A DNA stretch of 5,943 nt from Alphaproteobacteria bacterium (GTDB lineage: Bacteria; Pseudomonadota; Alphaproteobacteria; Rickettsiales; UBA3002), in assembly GCA_021732545.1 (NCBI GenBank), contig JAKFUW010000086.1, positions 1 through 5,943 of the forward strand. Direction: 5' to 3'. Every line of letters begins with the position of its first letter. Within the stretch, counting starts at the first letter, position 1. The position numbers were made by a program, and so were the translations under genes. This document shows, one piece after another, positions 1 to 5,762 of this stretch. The notes beneath the pieces are model-generated. The model saw nothing but the letters and a program-made list of their open reading frames with translations. It ran no database searches and was not told the origin of the DNA.

Positions 1-47
1 GCTTGACTCCTAGCAATGACGTGAAATTTCTATCTGAACAATACCAG

Positions 48-77
48 ACTCCGTCATCCGCTTCGCTGCGACGGAGT
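48..77. repeat. Small GC-rich hairpin downstream of the first minus-strand gene
   Basis: The arms ACTCCGTC (48-55) and GACGGAGT (70-77) pair perfectly over 8 bp around a 14-base loop that can itself pair further (CGC/GCG). It lies directly after the stop codon of the minus-strand gene at 80-409, so it could help end that transcript. No T tract follows on the minus strand, so it is not a clear intrinsic terminator. The same GTGAC trailer (GGAGTGAC here) follows the hairpins at 688-748, so it may instead be a degenerate member of a repeat family. Confidence 0.45.
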
Positions 78-79
78 GA

Positions 80-409
80 CTAAAAATTCCATTTCCATTC
101 AAAACCTGTGAATAATCTGCGATGTTTATCCTTGGAGATAATCATGCTGGAGGAATGGTTGGCATCGGACGCGATATGCGATTTGAGTGCATAGCCTTTG
201 TGGATTTTATACAGATGCACATCAGAGGCTAAATCATCTTTGGAACCACTTAAATCAACGGTGCCAAGCGGGCGTTCTTTTTCGAGCAGGAACGGTTCTT
301 GAGAGATGGAGTTGCGATAGAAATTCATGTGGCTACAAGCACCACAAAGCATCATGAGCGCAGCTAGACATAAGCCGTGAGCAACCGTTGAAATGCTGTG
401 CTTTATCAT
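80..409 (-). CDS. Small exported protein of unknown function, putative lipoprotein
   Basis: This 109-residue protein is not one I recognise. The N-terminus has a basic start (MIKH), a hydrophobic stretch around residues 13-24 (LCLAALMMLCGA) and a cysteine at residue 25 in the context CGAC. That resembles a lipobox, but position -3 is Cys rather than Leu, Val or Ile, so lipid anchoring is plausible and not certain. The mature part (about 85 residues) is polar and basic, rich in Ser, Lys and His, ends in an aromatic FEWKWNF tail, and has no further membrane segment. I chose the ATG at 409 over an in-frame GTG at 424 (which would give 114 residues): the GTG has no Shine-Dalgarno sequence, whereas the ATG has a weak GTGAG upstream, and the shorter form gives a normal signal-sequence N-region. 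It is a single gene with about 60 bases between its start and a CtrA-type box. Acting in the cell envelope is inference from the signal sequence only. Confidence 0.6.
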   Translation of the reverse strand: MIKHSISTVAHGLCLAALMMLCGACSHMNFYRNSISQEPFLLEKERPLGTVDLSGSKDDLASDVHLYKIHKGYALKSHIASDANHSSSMIISKDKHRRLFTGFEWKWNF

Positions 410-469
410 GGCGATGTATCTCACTGTTTGGCGTTGTTAAACCAAAACAGAACAACCGAGCGATGGGCT

Positions 470-484
470 TTAATATACCCTTAA
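470..484. promoter_or_regulatory. Putative CtrA-binding box (TTAA-N7-TTAA)
   Basis: TTAA (470-473), seven bases TATACCC, then TTAA (481-484) is an exact match to the full CtrA recognition sequence of Alphaproteobacteria. A third near-copy in the same phase follows (TTAG at 492-495, again after seven bases). It lies 61 bases upstream of the minus-strand gene at 80-409 and overlaps that gene's likely -10 element, so CtrA binding there would more likely repress than activate. The segment is AT-rich, so a chance match is possible. Confidence 0.4.
472..477 (-). promoter_or_regulatory. Possible -10 element for the 80-409 gene
   Basis: On the minus strand this reads TATATT, five of six matches to the sigma-70 -10 consensus. 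It would give a leader of roughly 55 bases. No good -35 hexamer is found 16-18 bases upstream, which would fit a promoter that depends on an activator, or a false match in AT-rich DNA. Confidence 0.3.
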
Positions 485-561
485 TTTAAGTTTAGCAGAT
501 AAAGATTAAAATAAGGTAAACGTCATAGTCGCTTAACTTGAGATCTCCACACTTTTTCTAT

Positions 562-655
562 CGTCATTGCGAGGCAACTCTTGGGTTGCCGTGGCAATCC
601 ACCTGCTGTGTTTGTCGACAAAGATGGATTGCTTCGCTAAGCGCTCGCAATGACG
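562..655. repeat. 94-base palindromic intergenic repeat (MITE/REP-like)
   Basis: Perfect 12-bp terminal arms, CGTCATTGCGAG (562-573) and CTCGCAATGACG (644-655), enclose a second pair, GCAATCCA (594-601) and TGGATTGC (625-632). Between the outer and inner arms are local hairpins: GGCAAC/GTTGCC (573-578 with 585-590) and GCTT/AAGC (631-634 with 639-642). The whole can fold as a branched cruciform. It carries no gene. Elements with these ends are known as multi-copy intergenic repeats in many bacterial genomes, including Alphaproteobacteria; the copy number here is unknown. An 11-base piece of the right end (GCAATGACGTG) recurs at 13-23, which suggests at least one more, decayed copy. Confidence 0.8.
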
Positions 656-687
656 TGCCGGGGAATGACGGGAAAGTTTAACATGAA

Positions 688-748
688 CCCGCTTACTGCG
701 TGCGGGGTGACAAGCTTAAGGGGATGCCGCAAAGAATGCGGGGTGACA
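688..748. repeat. Pair of GC-rich hairpins sharing TGCGGGGTGACA
   Basis: TGCGGGGTGACA occurs at 701-712 and again at 737-748, 36 bases apart. Each copy closes a small hairpin: CCCGC (688-692) with GCGGG (702-706), and CCGCA (727-731) with TGCGG (737-741). Looser versions of the same trailer appear at 661-669 (GGGAATGAC) and 761-769 (AGGAGTGAC). They look like decayed short palindromic repeats. They sit just beyond the stop codon of the minus-strand gene at 785-1153 and could serve as transcript ends, though no T tract is present. Confidence 0.5.
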
Positions 749-784
749 GCTTTGGTATTCAGGAGTGACGAACAATCAGCCGCG

Positions 785-1153
785 TTACTGCTGCTTAATT
801 ACCGCTGTGGCTGTGGCGTTTATCGGCTTGGTGCCGCGCTCGGTGAGGGCGTTTTCAGAAAATAAACGCGCATCATCTTCGAGCACCAACGCATTGGCAC
901 CGTGCATCGCGGCGGTTTTCTTCAAAGAATCGATGAAATCGTATGAGCTTGCTTTATCGGTGCTGACACGAACCAAACCAATTTCAATGTATTTGCCAAC
1001 GGGTGGAACGGTATCGAGCACCTGCACATCGCCACTATAAGGGCCATGTTTTTTGTAGGTAGTGTAGGTGGACGGGAAAAATTGAGCATCGGCAGCGAAG
1101 GCCTGAGTGGCAAGCAACGTGGCAGTCAAAGCGGCGATGGCAAATGTTTTCAT
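785..1153 (-). CDS. Small periplasmic protein with signal peptide; distant RcsF/YbjQ-like pattern
   Basis: This 122-residue protein starts with a classical Sec signal peptide: MKTF, a hydrophobic core at residues 5-16, and AFA before a likely cleavage after residue 20. The mature protein of about 100 residues has no lipobox Cys and no further membrane segment, so it should be soluble in the periplasm. Residues 75-94 (DSLKKTAAMHGANALVLEDD) match the 'helix, Ala-Ala, GANA(L/V), beta strand' pattern shared by RcsF, DUF4156 and YbjQ-type small alpha/beta proteins, with the preceding strand IEIGLVRVS (residues 56-64). That is fold-level resemblance only; no cysteines are present, so an RcsF-type disulphide is impossible. 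The start is well supported by AAAGGA seven bases upstream. It is divergent from the tail gene at 1255 with 101 bases between, and no functional link is implied. Function unknown. Confidence 0.75.
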   Translation of the reverse strand: MKTFAIAALTATLLATQAFAADAQFFPSTYTTYKKHGPYSGDVQVLDTVPPVGKYIEIGLVRVSTDKASSYDFIDSLKKTAAMHGANALVLEDDARLFSENALTERGTKPINATATAVIKQQ

Positions 1154-1160
1154 GGGTGAG

Positions 1161-1166
1161 TCCTTT
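1161..1166 (-). promoter_or_regulatory. Ribosome binding site of the 785-1153 gene
   Basis: Minus-strand AAAGGA, seven bases before the ATG at 1153. It is the strongest Shine-Dalgarno match in the window and fixes this start. Confidence 0.7.
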
Positions 1167-1188
1167 AGTTAAGTAAATTTTCACCAAC

Positions 1189-1216
1189 AATCTAGCGATT
1201 TTTGAGATGAGAGCAA
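1189..1216 (-). promoter_or_regulatory. Possible promoter of the 785-1153 gene
   Basis: On the minus strand TTGCTC (1216-1211) and TAGATT (1194-1189) are separated by 16 bases, three and four matches to the -35 and -10 consensus. Transcription would begin near 1182, giving a leader of about 30 bases. A TTAA-N7-TTCA sequence (1169-1183, one mismatch from the CtrA consensus) lies just downstream. Weak evidence. I see no convincing promoter facing the tail gene in the same gap. Confidence 0.25.
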
Positions 1217-1244
1217 CCTCTTTTTCAATCCATTTTTAAACAGC

Positions 1245-1248
1245 GAGG
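1245..1248 (+). promoter_or_regulatory. Ribosome binding site of the tail gene
   Basis: GAGG, six bases before the ATG at 1255. It supports this start, which also gives the short N-terminus expected for the family. Confidence 0.6.
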
Positions 1249-1254
1249 CAATTC

Positions 1255-4200
1255 ATGGCATCGGTTATTTTAGGAGCAGCGGCATCGGCGGCGGTGGGAT
1301 CGATCGGCCTGACAGGCATCGGCGCAACATTAGCGGCTGTGGGCGCAAAAGCGGCTGCGGGAGTGATTGGTGCGGGAATTGATAATGCGCTGTTTGGAGC
1401 AAGCTCAGGCCGGGCACGCGAAGGGGCCCGTCTGGCTGATTTGCTGGTGCAAACCTCGACCTATGGCAAGATGATTCCGCTGGTCTATGGCAATGCGCGA
1501 ATTGCGGGAAATGTGATCTGGTCGCGCCCGATTAAGGAGCTTGCCATCACCACCACCACCTCGCAAGGCGGCAAGGGCGGCGGTGGCGGAGTGAGCAGCT
1601 CGAGCACCGAATTTAGCTATTATGTGACATTGGCGATTGCGGTGTGTGAAGGGCCGGTGAGCGAGATTCAGCGCGTGTGGGCGGATGCGAAGCTGCTCGA
1701 TGTGTCGCGCGGAACCTATCGTTTTTATAAGGGCGATGAGTTGCAATTACCCGATGCGCTGATTGAAAGCTTTGAGGGCGTTGGAAAAACGCCAGCTTAT
1801 CGGGGACTGAGCTATGTGGTGATCGAGGATTTTCCGCTGGCCGATTTCGGCAACCGCATCCCTAATTTTACGTTTGAAGTAAACAAGAAAATTCTGTGGC
1901 CTGATGTGGACGGCGAATCGATTGAGAACTTAATTGAGGAGATGGTGCTGATTCCAGGATCGGGTGAATTTGTGTATGACACCACCATCCAGAAAAAAAT
2001 TGAAGGCGAATATGTTTCGACCAATTTTGTGGAACGTGGCGAGCATGTTTATTTGAATGTGCACACGCCCAAAGGCACTGCTAATGCGCTGGTGGCGCTG
2101 GATCAACTCAAAGACACCTGCCCGAATGTGAGCTGGGTGAGCGTGGTGGTCAGCTGGTTTGGCAATGATATGGATGCGGGAAATTGCGTGCTGAAACCGG
2201 GCGTGGAATTTCCATCGGATGCGGCGATTACCAGCCCTGAGGCGTGGAGCGTGGGCAGCTTTTCGCGCGGTTCGGCGCGCCAAATTACCTATGTGGAAAA
2301 CAGCCCGCGCTATGGCGGCACACCCGACGATCAATCGCTGTTGCGCTTGCTCGACGAACTCAAAGCGCGTGGCTATAAGATCTTTTTTTATCCGCTGTTT
2401 TTGATGGATGTGGCGGACAAACCGTGGCGTGGTCGTGTGACGGGAAGCGCTGCAAATGTGGCGAGTTTTTTCACCAAAACCAATGGCTATAATGCCTTTA
2501 TTTCGCATTATGCCAATCTGGTGGCAAGCCGCGTGGATGCCTTTGCGATTGGCTCGGAACTCAAAGCGCTAACGGCGGTGCATAATGGCGCAACCAGCAA
2601 TCGACAATTCCCCGCAGTGAATGCGCTGGTGAGTTTGGCGGCAACGGTGAAATCCATTGTGGGAAGCGGCGTGAAAGTGACCTATGCGGCGGACTGGTCG
2701 GAATATCACCACACCGATGATGGCTGGTATCATCTGGACCCATTATGGGCATCGCCCAATGTGGATGTGGTGGGGATTGATGCGTATTTTCCGCTGACTG
2801 ACGCGCCACAATCGCAGGTGGGATATGACGCGAATATTATTAAACAAGGGTGGACGAGTGGCGAGGGATTTGATTGGTATTACACTGACGTGGCGCGCAC
2901 CACCACCGCCACACTCGCGCCTGCTTATGCGTGGAAAAACATCGATTGGTGGTGGAAAAATTCGCATGTGAATCCCGATGGTGTGACCACCAATTGGGTG
3001 GCGCAAAGCAAGAAAATCTGGTTTACGGAATATGGATTTCCAAGCATCGACGGCGCGACGAATCAGCCGAATGTGTTTTATGATCCGACGAGTTCAGAGA
3101 GTTTTTTCCCGTATCATTCGCGTGGCCGAATTGATTTTCGTGCGCAGCGCGCAGTCATTGCGGCGACCTTAGCTCAGTGGCGGGATTCGGGCATGGTGGA
3201 GCGCACCTTTTTGTGGACATGGGACGCGCGGCCTTACCCCTATTGGCCCGATTTGCTGGATGTGTGGGCGGATGGTGGCGTGTGGAAAACAGGCCATTGG
3301 GTGCAAGGAAAATTTGGACTTTCAGCACTCGCAGCCATTGTAGCCGACCTGTGCCAACGCGCCGGATTGGCTTTGGGTTTGGTGGATGTATCGCGTCTGC
3401 GCGATCAGGTGGAAGGCTATGTGGTATCCTCGCAAAGCACCGCGCGTAGCCTGATTGAACAACTGATGGCGGGGTTCTTTTTCGATGCAGTAGAAAGCCA
3501 GGGTGCATTAAAATTTATCCCGCGCGGCAATGCCACCATCGCCACCATCAGCACGCAGGATTTATTGCCAGTGAACGCAGATTCAGCGCAAGTGTTACGC
3601 ATCACCCGCGCACAAGAACTCGAATTGCCACGGCGTGTGCAGGTCAATTACATCAACCGTTTAGCCATGTATCAGCCGGGCTTGCAAAGTAGCGCGCGCC
3701 AGACGGGCGATGCATCGGATACGCAATCGCTGAATCTGCCGATTGTGATGGCCGATAAACGCGCCAAATCCATCGCCGATGTGTTGCTATATCAAAGCTG
3801 GCTGGCGCGAACTGGGCTTGAGTGCGAGTTGAGCATGGCTTATGGCGATCTGGAACCGGCGGACGTGATTGAGGTGCAAAGCCAGAGTGCCAATCATGTG
3901 ATGCGCATTACGCAAACGCGGTTTGATCGCAGCGGCAAAATCCGCGTGATTGCAGCGGCGGAAGAGGTGAGTAGTTATGATGTCTATGCACCGCCTGCAG
4001 CCTCGCCGATCGTGATTTCGCAGGTGCCGAATGTGACCAATAGTGTGCTGGAATTTTTAGACGTACCTGCGCTTTCAACTGACAATGCGGCGGATGCATA
4101 TCTGCGCTTTGCAGCACTGGGAAGTGGTGCAGCGTGGGATGGTGCGGTGGTCTATCGCAGTGACGATGGGGCACAGTCTTTTCAGCAATTAGTGAGCTTT

Positions 4201-4956
4201 AAAGACCCGTGTGTGGTGGGCGTGATGCTCACTGCGTTAGCATCAGGCACGACTACGGTGTTTGATGAGGTATCTTTCGTTGAGGTGTCGCTCAAAGGCA
4301 GTGGCGTGTTGGCAAGTGCTTCGCTGTTGGCAGTGCTCAACGGTGCTAACTTAATGCTGGTTGGCAATGAGCTGATTCAGTTTATGAACGCGACGGAACT
4401 ATCAGAGGGCAAATATCGCCTGAGTGGGTTGTTGCGCGGACGTTTGGGCACCGAATGGGCGGTAGCGGGGCATGGCGCATTAGAGCGTGTGGTGCTGCTC
4501 GATAGCCGCCTGCAAAAAGACGCAGTGGCGGATGGACTCATCGGTCTTGGTCGCGATTATAAAGCCGTGACCATCGGCCAGACGCTGGGGCAGGTGACCG
4601 CGCAAAACTTCACCTATGCAGCGCGAGCCTTGAAGCCTTATGCGCCCGTTCATGCCAGCGCCGTGCGCGATGGATCGGGGAATATTGCACTGGGCTGGGT
4701 GCGCCGAACCCGCGTGGGCGGCCAATGGAAAGATGGCACCGATGTGCCCTTGTCAGAAAGCTCGGAGCGCTATGAAATTGACGTGATGAACGGCGCTAAT
4801 GTGGTGCGAACCTTGAGCGCCATCTCCCCAAGCGCAGCCTATGGAGCAAGCCAACAAGTGGCTGATTTTGGCAGTGTTCAAGCCAGTGTGACGGTGCGGA
4901 TTTATCAGATGTCCGATCGGATAGGGCGGGGATATGGCTTAGAGGCGGTGGTTTAA
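1255..4956 (+). CDS. GTA/phage tail 'megatron' protein with glycoside-hydrolase-like TIM barrel (RcGTA gp15 family)
   Basis: This 1233-residue protein belongs to the family of Rhodobacter capsulatus GTA gp15, the large protein at the tail tip that contacts the host surface (role known for the family, not shown here). Seen in order: an Ala/Gly-rich hydrophobic N-terminus (1-50); a tail domain at 55-215 with KMIPLVYGNARIAGNVIWS, a Gly-rich loop (104-112) and AVCEGPVSEIQRVWAD; the GTA TIM barrel, about 290-690, with VVVSWFGNDM, YGGTPDD, FYPLFLMDV, PWRGRVTGS, AADWSEY, DPLWASPNVDVVGIDAYFPL, GEGFDWYY, NQPNVFYDP and WTWDARPYP; a phage-tail_3-like region, about 715-905; and a C-terminal region around 1035-1090 (LSGLLRGRLGTEW) typical of the family's C-terminus. 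E435 (IGSEL, strand 4) and E592 (FTEYG, strand 7) sit where clan GH-A hydrolases have their acid/base and nucleophile. Length is close to that of RcGTA gp15 (about 1300), with no frameshift or internal stop, so it looks functional. What is odd is the context: no other GTA or phage gene is beside it. A prophage tail protein is the alternative. Confidence 0.93.
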   Translation: MASVILGAAASAAVGSIGLTGIGATLAAVGAKAAAGVIGAGIDNALFGASSGRAREGARLADLLVQTSTYGKMIPLVYGNARIAGNVIWSRPIKELAITTTTSQGGKGGGGGVSSSSTEFSYYVTLAIAVCEGPVSEIQRVWADAKLLDVSRGTYRFYKGDELQLPDALIESFEGVGKTPAYRGLSYVVIEDFPLADFGNRIPNFTFEVNKKILWPDVDGESIENLIEEMVLIPGSGEFVYDTTIQKKIEGEYVSTNFVERGEHVYLNVHTPKGTANALVALDQLKDTCPNVSWVSVVVSWFGNDMDAGNCVLKPGVEFPSDAAITSPEAWSVGSFSRGSARQITYVENSPRYGGTPDDQSLLRLLDELKARGYKIFFYPLFLMDVADKPWRGRVTGSAANVASFFTKTNGYNAFISHYANLVASRVDAFAIGSELKALTAVHNGATSNRQFPAVNALVSLAATVKSIVGSGVKVTYAADWSEYHHTDDGWYHLDPLWASPNVDVVGIDAYFPLTDAPQSQVGYDANIIKQGWTSGEGFDWYYTDVARTTTATLAPAYAWKNIDWWWKNSHVNPDGVTTNWVAQSKKIWFTEYGFPSIDGATNQPNVFYDPTSSESFFPYHSRGRIDFRAQRAVIAATLAQWRDSGMVERTFLWTWDARPYPYWPDLLDVWADGGVWKTGHWVQGKFGLSALAAIVADLCQRAGLALGLVDVSRLRDQVEGYVVSSQSTARSLIEQLMAGFFFDAVESQGALKFIPRGNATIATISTQDLLPVNADSAQVLRITRAQELELPRRVQVNYINRLAMYQPGLQSSARQTGDASDTQSLNLPIVMADKRAKSIADVLLYQSWLARTGLECELSMAYGDLEPADVIEVQSQSANHVMRITQTRFDRSGKIRVIAAAEEVSSYDVYAPPAASPIVISQVPNVTNSVLEFLDVPALSTDNAADAYLRFAALGSGAAWDGAVVYRSDDGAQSFQQLVSFKDPCVVGVMLTALASGTTTVFDEVSFVEVSLKGSGVLASASLLAVLNGANLMLVGNELIQFMNATELSEGKYRLSGLLRGRLGTEWAVAGHGALERVVLLDSRLQKDAVADGLIGLGRDYKAVTIGQTLGQVTAQNFTYAARALKPYAPVHASAVRDGSGNIALGWVRRTRVGGQWKDGTDVPLSESSERYEIDVMNGANVVRTLSAISPSAAYGASQQVADFGSVQASVTVRIYQMSDRIGRGYGLEAVV

Positions 4957-5074
4957 TGGGTTATGCCTTGCTGCAAATCTCGATTTTCTGCGCTCCGCTG
5001 CTCACGTACCCTAAAGTACGCTGCGCTACGGTGCTCGAAAACTCACCATTTTCGCTTACGGCCTAACCCATTAA
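4953..5074. repeat. 122-base imperfect palindrome overlapping the tail gene's stop codon
   Basis: The perfect 11-bp outer arms TTAATGGGTTA (4953-4963) and TAACCCATTAA (5064-5074) include the TAA stop (4954-4956). Inside, the arms stay partly complementary (for example GCC/GGC, TTTTC/GAAAA and CCG/CGG blocks) down to a perfect centre CGTAC-CCTAAA-GTACG (5005-5020). RNA from either strand would form one long hairpin. No gene is seen in it. It may be a mobile palindromic element that inserted at the end of the gene, and it could act as a transcript end or stabiliser; no T tract follows. It is unrelated in sequence to the 562-655 repeat. Confidence 0.75.
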
Positions 5075-5110
5075 CGTAACCTATCACGCATAGGACATGT
5101 CTTAAAAAAA

Positions 5111-5161
5111 CTCATAATTTATTAACTATTTATTGGTACAATCAGTTAATAAATTAATGAG
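5111..5161. repeat. AT-rich inverted repeat bracketing a promoter (possible operator)
   Basis: CTCATAATTTATTAACT (5111-5127) and AGTTAATAAATTAATGAG (5144-5161) are reverse complements except for one inserted base. The 16-base spacer between them holds the extended -10 of the downstream gene. Placed like this, the dyad covers the promoter and the start of transcription, which is where a dimeric repressor would bind. On the minus strand the stem is followed by a run of seven T, so it also has the form of an AT-rich terminator, but no minus-strand gene leads into it. Confidence 0.65.
5134..5142 (+). promoter_or_regulatory. Extended -10 promoter of the 5179-5589 gene
   Basis: TGGTACAAT is a TG-N extended -10 with TACAAT matching five of six consensus bases. 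No good -35 is visible 16-18 bases upstream (ATAATT at best), as is common for extended -10 promoters. Transcription would start near 5149, inside the right arm of the flanking inverted repeat, leaving a leader of about 30 bases. Confidence 0.45.
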
Positions 5162-5178
5162 TCCAGCTGAGACACCCA

Positions 5179-5589
5179 ATGTTTATGCCATTGTCAGATA
5201 AGCTAAAAAAATTAACACAATCCATTCATAGCTCGCATTCTGAGCTTCATGATAACACTCCTGATGTGGTGGTGAGCGCAGAAGAATTAAAACTCTTTAC
5301 GGCACCTAACAATGAAGCGTTTGATCTGGCGGTGGCGCAACTTAACCATTCGTTATGGCATGTGGAAGACGCGCTGGTGGGGAAAATCTCGGTGGCGGTG
5401 ATGATGAGCCAGCCCGATTTAACGCCTGAGCAAATGGAACATGCGCTCTTTGCCAAACAGATGTTTCGCGCAGGCGAAATCCGCTTTGCGGATTATTTGC
5501 TCAAAATGCAGAACCTGTTTCCTGAGCATATGGATGGCCTTTCAGATGATTTGAAAGAGCAGATTCATCAGCGGATTGGTAATGTGTAA
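5179..5589 (+). CDS. Conserved-looking hypothetical cytoplasmic protein, mostly helical
   Basis: I do not recognise this 136-residue protein. It has no signal peptide or membrane segment, so it is likely cytoplasmic. The first 30 residues are polar and Ser/His-rich (SDKLKKLTQSIHSSHSELHD) and probably flexible. Residues 33-135 look almost entirely alpha-helical, acidic and Met-rich, with segments around 45-70 (EAFDLAVAQLNHSLWHVEDALVGK split by one turn), 82-112 (LTPEQMEHALFAKQMF then GEIRFADYLLKM) and 121-133. LTPEQMEHALFAKQ reads like a helix cap and helix. There is no Cys, no metal-binding or catalytic motif, and no helix-turn-helix that I can identify. The ATG at 5179 is preferred over the one at 5185 because TGAGA lies six bases upstream. 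Codon choice matches that of the tail gene, so it looks native. It is a single gene behind its own promoter inside a large inverted repeat, which suggests regulated expression. Confidence 0.75.
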   Translation: MFMPLSDKLKKLTQSIHSSHSELHDNTPDVVVSAEELKLFTAPNNEAFDLAVAQLNHSLWHVEDALVGKISVAVMMSQPDLTPEQMEHALFAKQMFRAGEIRFADYLLKMQNLFPEHMDGLSDDLKEQIHQRIGNV

Positions 5590-5693
5590 GTATTTCTGAG
5601 TTTTTAGATGTAGTCATGTGACTCTACAATACGCTGTGGGACTCTGCGAAACCCGATCGGACAAAATGATGTGGAAAACAGATGCGGATGTGT

Positions 5694-5699
5694 TATAGT
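5694..5699 (+). promoter_or_regulatory. Possible -10 element for the gene at the window edge
   Basis: TATAGT matches five of six -10 bases. A weak -35 (GTGGAA, 5671-5676) stands 17 bases upstream. Transcription would start near 5706, giving a leader of about 57 bases to the ATG at 5763, consistent with that start. Confidence 0.35.
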
Positions 5700-5762
5700 A
5701 TGTTCATTAATCTTTTGCTAAAGGTTAGGGTGCTTTTGGTGAATTTAAGGAAAGAAGAGGGT

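Larger units (their letters stand above)
410..784. other. 375-base intergenic region with regulatory site and repeats
   Basis: No believable gene is seen here. In order it holds an AT-rich promoter-like segment with a CtrA-type box (about 465-535), a 94-base palindromic repeat (562-655), and two short GC-rich hairpins each ending in GGGGTGACA (688-748). Short open frames on the plus strand within 650-1040 have no ribosome binding site, and they run through the repeats or antisense to the 785-1153 gene, so they are not called. Confidence 0.6.

Noticed and set aside
650..1040. Two overlapping plus-strand open frames of 71 and 91 residues
   Set aside because: No ribosome binding site, one runs through the hairpin repeats, and the other is antisense to the well-supported 785-1153 gene with its signal peptide.
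1208..1225. Short AGAG/CTCT hairpin followed by T run upstream of the tail gene
   Set aside because: Only four base pairs in the stem, too weak for a terminator or attenuator.
1930..2508. Antisense open frame of 192 residues inside the tail gene
   Set aside because: It mirrors the codon bias of the GTA gene on the other strand, is rich in His/Arg/Ile, has no ribosome binding site and no family resemblance. The other frames inside 1405-4725 were rejected for the same reason.
5091..5104. 14-base palindrome TAGGACATGTCTTA
   Set aside because: One mismatched pair and only 8 bp perfect (GACATGTC); such short palindromes arise often by chance and no matching copy was seen.
5102..5161. Intrinsic terminator on the minus strand (stem plus seven T)
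   Set aside because: The form is right but the stem is very AT-rich and no minus-strand gene lies upstream of it; the promoter-bracketing reading is kept as the main one.
5247..5456. Antisense open frame of 69 residues inside the 136-residue gene
   Set aside because: Low-complexity Ser/Thr/Ala composition as expected of a shadow frame, with no start signals.
5609..5630. Hairpin TGTAGTCA/TGACTCTACA after the 136-residue gene
   Set aside because: Bulged stem without a following T tract; not convincing as a terminator.
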